Assembly: GCA_030730025.1 (NCBI GenBank)
Contig: JANQWC010000028.1
Span: 1 to 64,000 of the forward strand
Direction of reading: 5' to 3'
Length of the DNA: 64,000 nt
From: Crocinitomicaceae bacterium
GTDB lineage: Bacteria > Bacteroidota > Bacteroidia > Flavobacteriales_D > Crocinitomicaceae
Part shown: piece after piece, positions 34,980 through 43,484 of the stretch
How positions within the stretch are numbered: position 1 is the first letter of the stretch
How the letters are laid out: every line of letters starts with the position of its first letter
Made by a program: the position numbers and the translations under genes
Notes under the pieces: generated by a model
The model's input: the letters and a program-made list of their open reading frames with translations, nothing else
Told to the model about the DNA's origin: nothing
The model's database searches: none

Positions 34980-37673
34980 ATGGCAGAAGACGAAATCGAA
35001 GACCAAATGCCACAAGAAGAAAGCGGGCATAATCCATTTGAAAAACAGCACGTGGACGACAAAATTGTCCCGCTCAATGGCTTGTACCAAAGTTGGTTCC
35101 TGGATTATGCAAGTTATGTCATCTTGGAGCGTGCCGTACCTAGTTTATACGATGGCCTCAAGCCCGTACAGCGCCGCATTTTGCACTCCATGCGCGAGAT
35201 GGAAGACGGCCGCTACAATAAGGTCGCCAATATCATCGGCAACACCATGAAGTACCACCCACACGGCGATGCCTCCATCGGCGACGCCTTGGTGCAAATT
35301 GGTCAAAAAGACCTCATGATCGACTGCCAAGGGAACTGGGGCAACACCCTCACCGGCGACGGCGCTGCGGCAGCCCGTTACATCGAGGCGCGTTTGAGCA
35401 AATTTGCCTTGCACGTGGCCTTCAACCCGAAAACCACCAACTGGTTGTCATCTTACGATGGCCGAAACAAAGAACCGCAACAACTGCCCATGAAGTTTCC
35501 TTTGCTGCTCGCACAAGGAGCTGAAGGAATTGCCGTCGGGATGGCCTGTAAGTTTTTGCCCCACAACTTCATCGAGCTCATCGAGCAGTCTATCAATCAT
35601 TTGCGCGGCAAAAAAGTAGAGATCTTGCCCGATTTCCCCAATGGCGGAATGGCCGACTTCTCGGGCTACAACGACGGCCTGCGCGGCGGACGTGTGCGCA
35701 TCCGTGCTAAAATCCGCAAGGTCGATAACAAAACGCTCATCATCAATGAAATTCCATACGGAACCACCACCACTTCATTGATAGAATCCGTGATCAAAGC
35801 CAACGACAAAGCCAAGATCAAGATCAAGAAAATCGAAGACAACACCTCTTCTGAGGCCGAAATTATCGTGCATTTGGCTCCGGGTGTCTCGCCAGACAAC
35901 ACCATCGACGCACTTTATGCCTTTACCGACTGCGAGGTTTCTGTTTCGCCCAATTCGTCTATCATCGACGGCGAGCGCCCGCGCTTTATGGGCATTACCG
36001 AAATCCTGAAGGTCAATACGGATCATACCGTAATGTTGCTCAAGCTCGAACTCGAAATCAAATTAGATGAGCTCGAGCGTCAGTGGCATTTCTCCACTTT
36101 AGAGAAGCTCTTCATCAACCACGAAATGTACATCGAGTTCAAGCATTACAGCGACCGCGAGGCCCTCTATGTTTATCTCTACGAGCGTTTCAAACCCTAC
36201 AAAAAGCAGCTCCTTCGCGAAATCCAAGACGAAGATTTACAAAAGCTGACGCAGATCCCCATGATCCGCATCACGCGCTTCGACGCCGACAAAGCCGACG
36301 AAGCCTTGCTCAAAATAGAGGAGGAGATGCAGCAGGTCAAGCATCATTTAGCCAATTTGGTTGAATACGCCATCGATTACTTCAAAGACCTCAAAAAGCG
36401 TTTTGGAGCAGGCCGCGAGCGCAAGACCGAAATCAAAACCTTCGATACCATTACGGCCAGCAAGGTCATTATTGCCAATCGCAAACTCTACGTAGACTAC
36501 GAAGAAGGCTTTATTGGTTATGGCCTCAAAAAGAACGAACCCGTATCCGATTGCTCTGAAATCGACGACGTCATTTGCTTTTTCTCTTCTGGCAAGCTGA
36601 TGATCACCAAAGTAGCCGATAAAAAGTTCATCGGCAAAGGCCTCATTTACGCCAACGTCTGGAAAAAAGGCGATACGCGCACCATTTACCATCTGTTCTA
36701 TCAAGACGGCACCGGCGGCCCTACCATGATGAAGCGTTTTTACGTCAATTCCATCACCCGAGACACCGAATACGACCTCACAAAAGGCACCAAAGGATCC
36801 AAAATGCTTTATTTCAGCGTGCATCCGAATGGCGAAAGAGAAGTCATTAGTGTTTTGCTGCGTCCGCGTCCGCATCTCAAGCGCCTGCGTTTTGACATCG
36901 ACCTCGGTGCGCTGCTCATCAAAGGCCGCAACTCTGCGGGTAACCGTGTCACCAAAGAAATCATTCAAAAAATTGTCCAAAAAGAGGTGGGAGGCTCTAC
37001 ACTTGCGGCCCGTAAAATTTGGTACGATACCGTTGTGGGGCGCCTAAACGACGAAGGCCGCGGCAAGTTTTTGGGTTCATTCAAAGGCGAAGACCGCATC
37101 TTGACACTCTACAAAAACGGCGAATACCGCCTCAGTACCTTTGATTTGGCCACGCACTTCGACGAAGACATGATCCACATCGAAAAATGGATCCAAGACC
37201 GCCCGATTTCAGCGGTTTACTACGACGCCGAGAAAGAACTGCACTACGTCAAGCGCTTTGTCTGTGAAGTAACCCAAGACAAACGCGTGAGTTACATTTC
37301 TGAAGCACAAGGCTCTTACCTAGATGTCGTTTCTACGGCATTCCGCCCCGAGGCCCGCATTGTCTTCAATAAATTGCTCAAAGAAACCAAGAACCTGCCA
37401 GATCAAGTCCTCCATTTAGCGGACCTCATCGATGTCAAAGGCATGAAAGCGCAGGGCAATCAAATGACCAAAATGAAGGTCAAAGAAATTGTCTTGACCC
37501 ATCCAATCGATGAGAGCCCAGAGCCTTGGCCAGTAGAAGAAGCGCTTGAAATCGAGGACCAACAAGCCGAAGAAGAAGCCGAACCAGCCAGCATGGAGTG
37601 GGACCTCTCCAAAAAAGAAGACGACAACCCGGATCAAATTCCACTATTCGACGAAGCGCCAGAGGCCGAATAA
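34980..37673 (+). CDS. parC: DNA topoisomerase IV subunit A
   Basis: DNA breakage-reunion subunit, 897 aa. The catalytic Tyr lies in AAAARYIEARLS. Upstream is the quinolone-determining region YHPHGDASIGDALVQIGQ. The Ser normally at the first hot spot is Ala here, while the acidic Asp four residues on is kept. The C-terminal third is the beta-pinwheel wrapping domain. A very acidic tail (QQAEEEAEPASMEWD) follows. The gene is translated right after parE, and no gyrase-type GyrA box was noticed. Confidence 0.92.
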   Translation: MAEDEIEDQMPQEESGHNPFEKQHVDDKIVPLNGLYQSWFLDYASYVILERAVPSLYDGLKPVQRRILHSMREMEDGRYNKVANIIGNTMKYHPHGDASIGDALVQIGQKDLMIDCQGNWGNTLTGDGAAAARYIEARLSKFALHVAFNPKTTNWLSSYDGRNKEPQQLPMKFPLLLAQGAEGIAVGMACKFLPHNFIELIEQSINHLRGKKVEILPDFPNGGMADFSGYNDGLRGGRVRIRAKIRKVDNKTLIINEIPYGTTTTSLIESVIKANDKAKIKIKKIEDNTSSEAEIIVHLAPGVSPDNTIDALYAFTDCEVSVSPNSSIIDGERPRFMGITEILKVNTDHTVMLLKLELEIKLDELERQWHFSTLEKLFINHEMYIEFKHYSDREALYVYLYERFKPYKKQLLREIQDEDLQKLTQIPMIRITRFDADKADEALLKIEEEMQQVKHHLANLVEYAIDYFKDLKKRFGAGRERKTEIKTFDTITASKVIIANRKLYVDYEEGFIGYGLKKNEPVSDCSEIDDVICFFSSGKLMITKVADKKFIGKGLIYANVWKKGDTRTIYHLFYQDGTGGPTMMKRFYVNSITRDTEYDLTKGTKGSKMLYFSVHPNGEREVISVLLRPRPHLKRLRFDIDLGALLIKGRNSAGNRVTKEIIQKIVQKEVGGSTLAARKIWYDTVVGRLNDEGRGKFLGSFKGEDRILTLYKNGEYRLSTFDLATHFDEDMIHIEKWIQDRPISAVYYDAEKELHYVKRFVCEVTQDKRVSYISEAQGSYLDVVSTAFRPEARIVFNKLLKETKNLPDQVLHLADLIDVKGMKAQGNQMTKMKVKEIVLTHPIDESPEPWPVEEALEIEDQQAEEEAEPASMEWDLSKKEDDNPDQIPLFDEAPEAE

Positions 37674-37705
37674 ACATCCTTGAAATAAATGAGCAATATC
37701 ATTTT

Positions 37706-37733
37706 TTTGCCGAAAGTGCTTTGCTTATTTTTG
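37706..37733 (+). promoter_or_regulatory. Promoter of the 37757 membrane protein gene
   Basis: TTTG (37706-37709), 16-nt spacer, then TATTTTTG (37726-37733), 23 nt before the ATG. Confidence 0.5.
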
Positions 37734-37756
37734 TATGTATCTAAAAAAAGCAGCAA

Positions 37757-39124
37757 ATGAACGTGCTCAAAGCAGACCGCATCAACTACCTCAATATCGG
37801 CTTAATGCTCATCACCGCGGTGTTGGCGTATTATTTTCCATTTGAAACTTTTCTTTTGGCCTATGCATACTTAGGGCCTTTGCATTACCTCACCGAAATC
37901 AGTTGGCTACACGATCGCCAGTATTACGCAAAAGGCAAGTGGGACTTCCTCGTTCTGCTCATCGTTGGTGTTTTGCTATCCTATGCCGCCTTCGCCAAAG
38001 ATTTCGGCTTCAGTAAAGATGTCTACGACTACTTTGTCGAGATGAATCTCTTCGATAAACTCTTGGTTTTTGCCTTGTTTGCCTCTATTTTATTTGCCTT
38101 GGTCAAGAGTCTTTGGATCAAATTGGGCGCCATTTTCTTGCTCTACATCTTTGTGGGTGGCTGGCTCAGCCCCGAACGCGCGCAAGCAAACGCAGATAGC
38201 ACCACCATTTTTGCACTCACTGCACTCATCCCGACACTCATTCACGTCTATGTCTTTACCGGCTTGTTTATGCTTTACGGCGCGCTCAAAAGCCGCAGTG
38301 TTTCGGGCATGTGGCAAATGGTGGGTTTTGTCGCTATTCCGCTGTTGTTGGTCTTTAGCCTTCCGGTCGATACCAAAGACGCGTTCTTGTCTAACTACGG
38401 TAAAGATGCTTACTATGCAAAGGGCGACGGATTTTACAACACCAACTACCTCATTTTAGATCATTTTGACCTCATCGAGGAGCAGAAGCTCACCAATAAA
38501 GAATACCTCGACATCATCACCAAAGAGGGCAACAAAAGCTACTTTTTGCGCCAAGGGCTCATCGATACAGCTGCTTTTTATGCGCACACCGACTCACTCA
38601 CCAAAATTGCAGACCGCCCATTTGTGGTCAAGCCAATGGCGATCAACACCGCCAATTTAGCGCCGCAATTTCAATACGACCACCTGTTGTATTTCTTCGA
38701 TACCTCGAGTCGCTACATCAATAGCATCAATGAATACCGCTTTGAGCCTTTGCCGAGAAAGGTCATGAAATCGCGCACTAAAAAAGAAATCGATGGCCTC
38801 ATTTATTTCTCAGAGGTCGGCATCATGCTGATGCGCTTCATCGCCTTCGCATACCTTTATCACTACCTTAACTGGTTCAGCAAAACCGAAATCATTCGCT
38901 GGCACAAAGTTCCTAAAGTGCGCTTTATTTTGGTGCTTGTAACCTGGATTGCTTCTTCAGCTTTCTACGCCTACGACTACTCTTTAGGCCTCAGCTTGTT
39001 GTTTTTCTTGAGCTTTTCTCACGTCTTGCTCGAGTTTCCACTCAATATTGTTTCTATAGTTGGCATCGGGACCGAATCGCTTTCGATTTTCAAAAATGGC
39101 TTCAAAAAACCGCTCAAATCCTGA
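37757..39124 (+). CDS. Polytopic membrane protein of unknown function
   Basis: This 455-aa protein has about six hydrophobic segments in the N-terminal half, a soluble middle region (about residues 215-340), and three or four more helices at the C-terminus. A charged motif, GPLHYLTEISWLHDRQYY, lies between the first two helices and has His/Glu/Asp residues that could bind a metal or cofactor. I do not recognise the family. The loop resembles the His-rich turns of membrane oxygenases such as Brp/Blh only vaguely. It has its own promoter. Confidence 0.72.
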   Translation: MNVLKADRINYLNIGLMLITAVLAYYFPFETFLLAYAYLGPLHYLTEISWLHDRQYYAKGKWDFLVLLIVGVLLSYAAFAKDFGFSKDVYDYFVEMNLFDKLLVFALFASILFALVKSLWIKLGAIFLLYIFVGGWLSPERAQANADSTTIFALTALIPTLIHVYVFTGLFMLYGALKSRSVSGMWQMVGFVAIPLLLVFSLPVDTKDAFLSNYGKDAYYAKGDGFYNTNYLILDHFDLIEEQKLTNKEYLDIITKEGNKSYFLRQGLIDTAAFYAHTDSLTKIADRPFVVKPMAINTANLAPQFQYDHLLYFFDTSSRYINSINEYRFEPLPRKVMKSRTKKEIDGLIYFSEVGIMLMRFIAFAYLYHYLNWFSKTEIIRWHKVPKVRFILVLVTWIASSAFYAYDYSLGLSLLFFLSFSHVLLEFPLNIVSIVGIGTESLSIFKNGFKKPLKS

Positions 39125-39154
39125 TTTTTTTTAACAAATTTTACGCGTAATCCC

Positions 39155-40270
39155 ATGCTCAAACTCACTTCCTTTTTAGGCGCTTTTTTAAGCGTAAGCT
39201 TCTTGTTTGCCCAATTAGTCAATACTACTTCAGACGGTCGTTACACGCTGTCGTCAGAAGGCGCATCGTATTTTGCCAAACTTTCCTTGGATTGCACCTC
39301 TAAACCGACGCCTCACTACTACTACCAAGCATTGCGTCAGCCCGGAGATACCCAAACACCTACCGATATTTGGCCTTCTTTTTACGGTTGCTACGACTGG
39401 CACAGTGCTGTTCACAACCACTGGGCCTTGATCAAAATCCTCAAGACATATCCTGATATCCCTGAGGCTGCAGCTATTCGCGCCAAGTTAGACGAAAGCT
39501 TCAGCGTAGACAACATTCGCCAAGAGTACCAATACTTTGAAACCAACAAAGAGCGCTACGTATTTGAATTTCCTTATGGCCAAGGTTGGCTCTTGAAGGT
39601 GGCCGATGAATTGGCCAACTGGAATGACCCAGACGCCGAACGTTGGTTGCAAAACCTCGCGCCTTTGCACCATTTGTGTGCAGCCGCTGCACAAGTCATC
39701 TGGAAAGACATCAAAGAAGTGAAGTTATCAGGTTCGCACGACGCGCCTTCACTCAATCTTTCTTTTGCCATCGACTACGCCCGTACTTTTGGCGACGAAG
39801 ACCTCTTGAAAGTGGCGCTTAAAGCCAGCAAACGCTATTTTGGCAAAATGACCAACGCGCCTTTGCGTGCCGAGCCATTTGAATACGATTTCATGTCGGC
39901 TTCTTTGCTCGTTACCGACCTCATGCGCAAGGTATACGATACCGAAGATTACTTGGTGTGGTTGAAGAAATTTAGCCCGGGTTTATTTGCTGCGCAAACT
40001 GCAGGTAAAGATTTACAAATCAAAAAGACCGACAAACACGACGGCTATGAGTCTCACTGGGATGGCTATCACCTCAACCGCATTTGGTGTCTGAACGGCA
40101 TGCTCAAAACATTGCCTGCCGGAACGCTAGACGAAGCCACCAAAGCTGCATGGGTAACCAATATGAATGCCATGTGGGATTACGCACAAGAAAGCATCGG
40201 AAAAGGCAACTACGACATCGACCACTGGTTGTCGTCGTTCTCGGTATTTGCTTTAATCGGTTACGAGTAA
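39155..40270 (+). CDS. DUF2891 secreted protein
   Basis: This 371-aa protein has a signal peptide ending near FLFAQ. The DUF2891 core includes PSFYGCYDWHSAVHNHWALI near residue 75, LDESF, FPYGQGWLLKVADEL and SGSHDAPSLNLSFAI. The repeated helices with Trp/His/Asp clusters suggest an (alpha/alpha) toroid fold like many glycan-active enzymes, but no activity is known to me for the family. Its last 18 bp overlap the convergent cmk gene. Confidence 0.88.
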   Translation: MLKLTSFLGAFLSVSFLFAQLVNTTSDGRYTLSSEGASYFAKLSLDCTSKPTPHYYYQALRQPGDTQTPTDIWPSFYGCYDWHSAVHNHWALIKILKTYPDIPEAAAIRAKLDESFSVDNIRQEYQYFETNKERYVFEFPYGQGWLLKVADELANWNDPDAERWLQNLAPLHHLCAAAAQVIWKDIKEVKLSGSHDAPSLNLSFAIDYARTFGDEDLLKVALKASKRYFGKMTNAPLRAEPFEYDFMSASLLVTDLMRKVYDTEDYLVWLKKFSPGLFAAQTAGKDLQIKKTDKHDGYESHWDGYHLNRIWCLNGMLKTLPAGTLDEATKAAWVTNMNAMWDYAQESIGKGNYDIDHWLSSFSVFALIGYE

Positions 40271-40933
40271 AGCCACGCGCGAAAGCGCCCAATCTAATTG
40301 TTCTTCACGGCTCAGTGCGGAGGTGTCCAAGACCACCGCATCGGTTGCCTGCTTGAGTGGGCTTTCTGCTCGTGTACTGTCTTGGTGATCGCGGTCTAGG
40401 AGATTGTGTTGTACGGCCTCTTGATCGATGTCTTCACCTTTGGTCTTGAGTTCTGCTAAGCGCCGTTGGGTCCTGACTTCAATAGAAGCTGTTACAAATA
40501 TTTTGAGTTCAGCATTAGGGAAAACGACCGTCCCGATGTCTCTGCCATCCATTACAATGCCGCCACCAACGCTCATCTGCCGCTGGAGCTCTACTAATTT
40601 GGTACGCACGGCTTTGATTGCCGCAACCTTTGATACAACACGAGCCACTTTTGGTGAGCGAATGACCTCCGTGATGTCTTGGTTGTTGAGCCACACTTTT
40701 TGATCAGGGCTCAAGTTGATGGAGAGTTGATCAAGCTGCTTGAGCAACTGCGTGCTGTCTATTTCATCGTTTTCCGAAATAAATCCATTCTCTAAGCAAT
40801 AAAAGGCAACGGCGCGATACATCGCGCCGGAGTCTATAAAAGTATAATTGAGGGCTTTGGCGAGGGCTTTGGCAAGTGTACTTTTGCCGCAACCTGCATA
40901 GCCATCAATTGCTATGGTGATTTTCTTTTGCAT
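40253..40933 (-). CDS. cmk: (d)CMP kinase
   Basis: Phosphorylates CMP/dCMP with ATP. The protein is 226 aa from ATG 40933 (MQKKITIAIDG). The track's 29 upstream residues are out-of-frame gap sequence. The P-loop is GYAGCGKST, the acceptor region includes IDSGAMYRAVA, and MDGRDIGTVVFPNA is the family signature. The start overlaps the gap stop by 1 bp (TGATG), so translation is coupled. Confidence 0.93.
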   Translation of the reverse strand: MQKKITIAIDGYAGCGKSTLAKALAKALNYTFIDSGAMYRAVAFYCLENGFISENDEIDSTQLLKQLDQLSINLSPDQKVWLNNQDITEVIRSPKVARVVSKVAAIKAVRTKLVELQRQMSVGGGIVMDGRDIGTVVFPNAELKIFVTASIEVRTQRRLAELKTKGEDIDQEAVQHNLLDRDHQDSTRAESPLKQATDAVVLDTSALSREEQLDWALSRVALLVTD

Positions 40934-42378
40934 CAATAATAAATCGCTCTGCGTACTTGTGTAATGTATTTGGCCATGCGAATCACTTGCTTGGTGTAAC
41001 CAAATTCGTTGTCGTACCAAGCGTAAAGCACCACATTTTTGCCATCTAATGATACGATACTTGCGTTGGAGTCAAAAACACTACAACACGTATTGCCAAT
41101 GATGTCAGATGAAACCAATTCAGGGTCAAAAGAATAGTAGATCTGATTGACCAACTCGCCGTGTAAGGCGGCATCTTTAATGGCTGCATTGACTTGCTCT
41201 AACGTAACATGTTTGTCGAGTTCTAAACTCAAAATGGCGAGTGATCCGTTTGGTGTGGGTACGCGCACGGCGTTGGCGGTGAGTTTGTCTTTGAGCTCTG
41301 GAATCACTTTTGTAACTGCAGAACCTGCTCCTGTTGAGGTAATGACCATATTGACAGCTGCTGCACGGCCACGACGTGGTTTTTTGTGCATGTTGTCCAA
41401 AAGGTTTTGGTCGTTGGTGTAGGCGTGAACGGTTTCGATATGGCCTTTCACTACGCCAAAATGATCGTTGACCACTTTCAGAATAGGAGAGATGGCGTTG
41501 GTGGTACAAGAAGCTGCCGAGAAAATATTTTCGTTTTCGACATCGAGTGTTTCTTGATTGATGCCATAAACAACATTCGGGATTTCTTTACCTGGCGCCG
41601 TGAGCAGAACTTTGCCAACACCTTTGGCCTGGAGGTGACGAGAAAGTGCTTCGCGGTTGGTGAATACACCGGTGTTGTCGATGATGAGGGCGTTTTGAAT
41701 GCCGTAAGCGGTGTAGTCGATGTCTTCTGGGTTAGCGGCATCGATCATGTGTACAATTTGGCCGTTGATGATCAGGCTTTTGTTGCTGAGGTCTTCGATG
41801 ACAGATCCTTTGAAGGCGCCGTGAACGGAGTCGTTGCGCAATAAAGAAGCTCTTTTGATGATGTCTGCGTCCGATGCACCGCGCGTAACGATGGCGCGCA
41901 AACGCAATTGCTGGCCTTTTCCGGCTTGCTTGATGAGCTCGCGTGCAGCCAAACGGCCAATGCGCCCAAAACCATACAGCACGACATCGCGTGGTTCAAT
42001 GGCTTGTGGGATTTGCAAATCACCGAGTTTCTCCATGAGAAAACGCGCCATTCCGCTTTGCTCCGTTTGCCCAGCCAACCATTCGCTCGCCAAAAGACCA
42101 ATGTCTAATTTAGACGCAGGAATGTCGAGGGTCATGAGGGTTTCTGCTAAAGCTGCAGTCGTAAAAACGTCGATTGGTTTGTTGACGACTTGCTTGGCGT
42201 ATTCGTGAAGGTTCAGGATTTCTGAAATGGTGATGTCGGTGAGGTGATTTCTGAACAAGACCAACTCGATCCCTTTGTCGTAGAGGAGTTCTCCGACTTT
42301 GCTTTGCAATTTAACAGCTGCTCTTTCGCGCTCAATGTGTAGGTTGAGCTCTTTTTCATAACCGTCTTTGTTTTCCAT
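40933..42378 (-). CDS. gap: Glyceraldehyde-3-phosphate dehydrogenase with ~130-aa N-terminal extension
   Basis: The protein is 481 aa from ATG 42378 (MENKDG). Ordinary GAPDH is ~335 aa. The dehydrogenase part begins near residue 131 with the Rossmann motif VVLYGFGRIGR. The catalytic Cys is in SAASCTTNA (about residue 291). The C-terminal half has the usual HAYTNDQNLLDN and WYDNEFGY. The first 130 residues are helical and charged and match no other domain I know, but long GAPDHs of this kind occur in Bacteroidota. The gene follows the rpoD terminator. Confidence 0.9.
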   Translation of the reverse strand: MENKDGYEKELNLHIERERAAVKLQSKVGELLYDKGIELVLFRNHLTDITISEILNLHEYAKQVVNKPIDVFTTAALAETLMTLDIPASKLDIGLLASEWLAGQTEQSGMARFLMEKLGDLQIPQAIEPRDVVLYGFGRIGRLAARELIKQAGKGQQLRLRAIVTRGASDADIIKRASLLRNDSVHGAFKGSVIEDLSNKSLIINGQIVHMIDAANPEDIDYTAYGIQNALIIDNTGVFTNREALSRHLQAKGVGKVLLTAPGKEIPNVVYGINQETLDVENENIFSAASCTTNAISPILKVVNDHFGVVKGHIETVHAYTNDQNLLDNMHKKPRRGRAAAVNMVITSTGAGSAVTKVIPELKDKLTANAVRVPTPNGSLAILSLELDKHVTLEQVNAAIKDAALHGELVNQIYYSFDPELVSSDIIGNTCCSVFDSNASIVSLDGKNVVLYAWYDNEFGYTKQVIRMAKYITQVRRAIYY

Positions 42379-42415
42379 TTTGTTGTTGATTGATGTGGAT
42401 AATTGATTACTGATG

Positions 42416-42449
42416 AAAAGAAAAAGGCTACCCACATGTAGGTAGCCTT
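42416..42449 (-). terminator. rpoD terminator
   Basis: On the minus strand, just after the rpoD stop: AAGGCTACC, an 8-nt loop, GGTAGCCTT, followed by a T-rich run. Confidence 0.8.
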
Positions 42450-42456
42450 GAATTTG

Positions 42457-43323
42457 TTAGCCTAAATAAGACTTCAAAAGTTTGTTTCGCGAGGTGTGTC
42501 GGAGTCGGCGAATGGCCTTCTCTTTGATTTGACGCACGCGCTCTCGGGTAAGATTAAATTTAGCACCGATTTCTTCTAAGGTGAGGCCGTGGTTCATGCC
42601 GATGCCGAAGAACAAACGAATGATTTCGCGCTCTTTGTCGGTGAGGGTGCTCAGTGAGCGCTCGATTTCTTTTTGTAAAGACTCTGCCATGAGCATGTGG
42701 TCGGTACGTGGAGAGTCTGGGTTAGACATCACGTCCATGAGGGTACCGCCGTCGTCGTTGGTGGTGAGGGGAGCGTCCATGGATACATGGCGACCCGACA
42801 CATTGAGACTTTCTTTGATTTTATCTTCTGGAACTTCGAGTGCTTCAGCTAATTCTTCTGCACTTGGCGGGCGCTCAAACTCTTGCTCTAGGCGAGAGAA
42901 AGCCTTGTTGATTTTGTTGAGTGAACCCACTTGGTTGAGTGGCAAACGAACGATACGCGCTTGCTCAGCCAAAGCTTGAAGAATGGATTGACGGATCCAC
43001 CAAACAGCGTAAGAGATGAATTTGAAACCACGGGTTTCGTCAAATTTTTGAGCTGCCTTGATGAGGCCCAAGTTGCCTTCGTTGATGAGGTCGGGAAGGG
43101 TAAGACCTTGGTTTTGGTATTGTTTGGCCACAGAAACCACAAAGCGAAGATTGGCTCTAGTGAGTTTTTCTAATGCTTTTTGGTCACCGGCTTTGATGCG
43201 GCGGGCTAATTCTACTTCTTCTTCTGCGGTGATGAGTTCTTCACGACCGATATCTTGAAGGTATTTATCGAGAGATTGGCTCTCGCGATTGGTGATGGAT
43301 TTGGTGATTTTTAACTGTCTCAT
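42457..43323 (-). CDS. rpoD: Primary sigma factor (short Bacteroidota type)
   Basis: The 288-aa sigma-70 starts directly with region 1.2 ([23 protein letters not shown]) and lacks region 1.1, as in Bacteroidota housekeeping sigma factors. Region 2 has the -10-binding and core-binding block ([37 protein letters not shown]), followed by region 3. Region 4 has the helix-turn-helix [29 protein letters not shown]. It is expected to recognise the TAnnTTTG elements listed here. Its upstream spacer carries an inverted repeat and an 11-bp direct repeat. Confidence 0.96.
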   Translation of the reverse strand: MRQLKITKSITNRESQSLDKYLQDIGREELITAEEEVELARRIKAGDQKALEKLTRANLRFVVSVAKQYQNQGLTLPDLINEGNLGLIKAAQKFDETRGFKFISYAVWWIRQSILQALAEQARIVRLPLNQVGSLNKINKAFSRLEQEFERPPSAEELAEALEVPEDKIKESLNVSGRHVSMDAPLTTNDDGGTLMDVMSNPDSPRTDHMLMAESLQKEIERSLSTLTDKEREIIRLFFGIGMNHGLTLEEIGAKFNLTRERVRQIKEKAIRRLRHTSRNKLLKSYLG

Positions 43324-43379
43324 GCGCTTATCTATACTGAATTACAAGGTGAAGTTTGACTTCTGCTTATGAAGCAAAG

Positions 43380-43478
43380 TAACGCCGAAAATCAGGGATA
43401 AAAAAATCAGAACACGGCTTTTTTTGTGGAGTTATTAACGAGTTCTTAACTTTTTCAACGCTCCCTGATTTGGGCGTT
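43380..43478. repeat. Long imperfect inverted repeat upstream of rpoD
   Basis: The arm TAACGCCGAAAATCAGGGA (43380-43398) and the arm TCCCTGATTTGGGCGTTA (43462-43479) are reverse complements apart from a 4-5 nt core difference. A 63-nt spacer separates them. The left arm ends next to a TTACTTTG sequence that could be the rpoD -7 element. The arms could form a long stem in RNA or bind a regulator. Confidence 0.6.
43429..43450. repeat. Tandem 11-bp direct repeat (GAGTTNTTAAC) upstream of rpoD
   Basis: GAGTTATTAAC is followed directly by GAGTTCTTAAC (10 of 11 identical). On the minus strand this reads GTTAA twice at 11-bp spacing after TTGAAAAA. It closely resembles the array upstream of dapF/degP. 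Confidence 0.55.
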
Positions 43479-43484
43479 AAGTGC

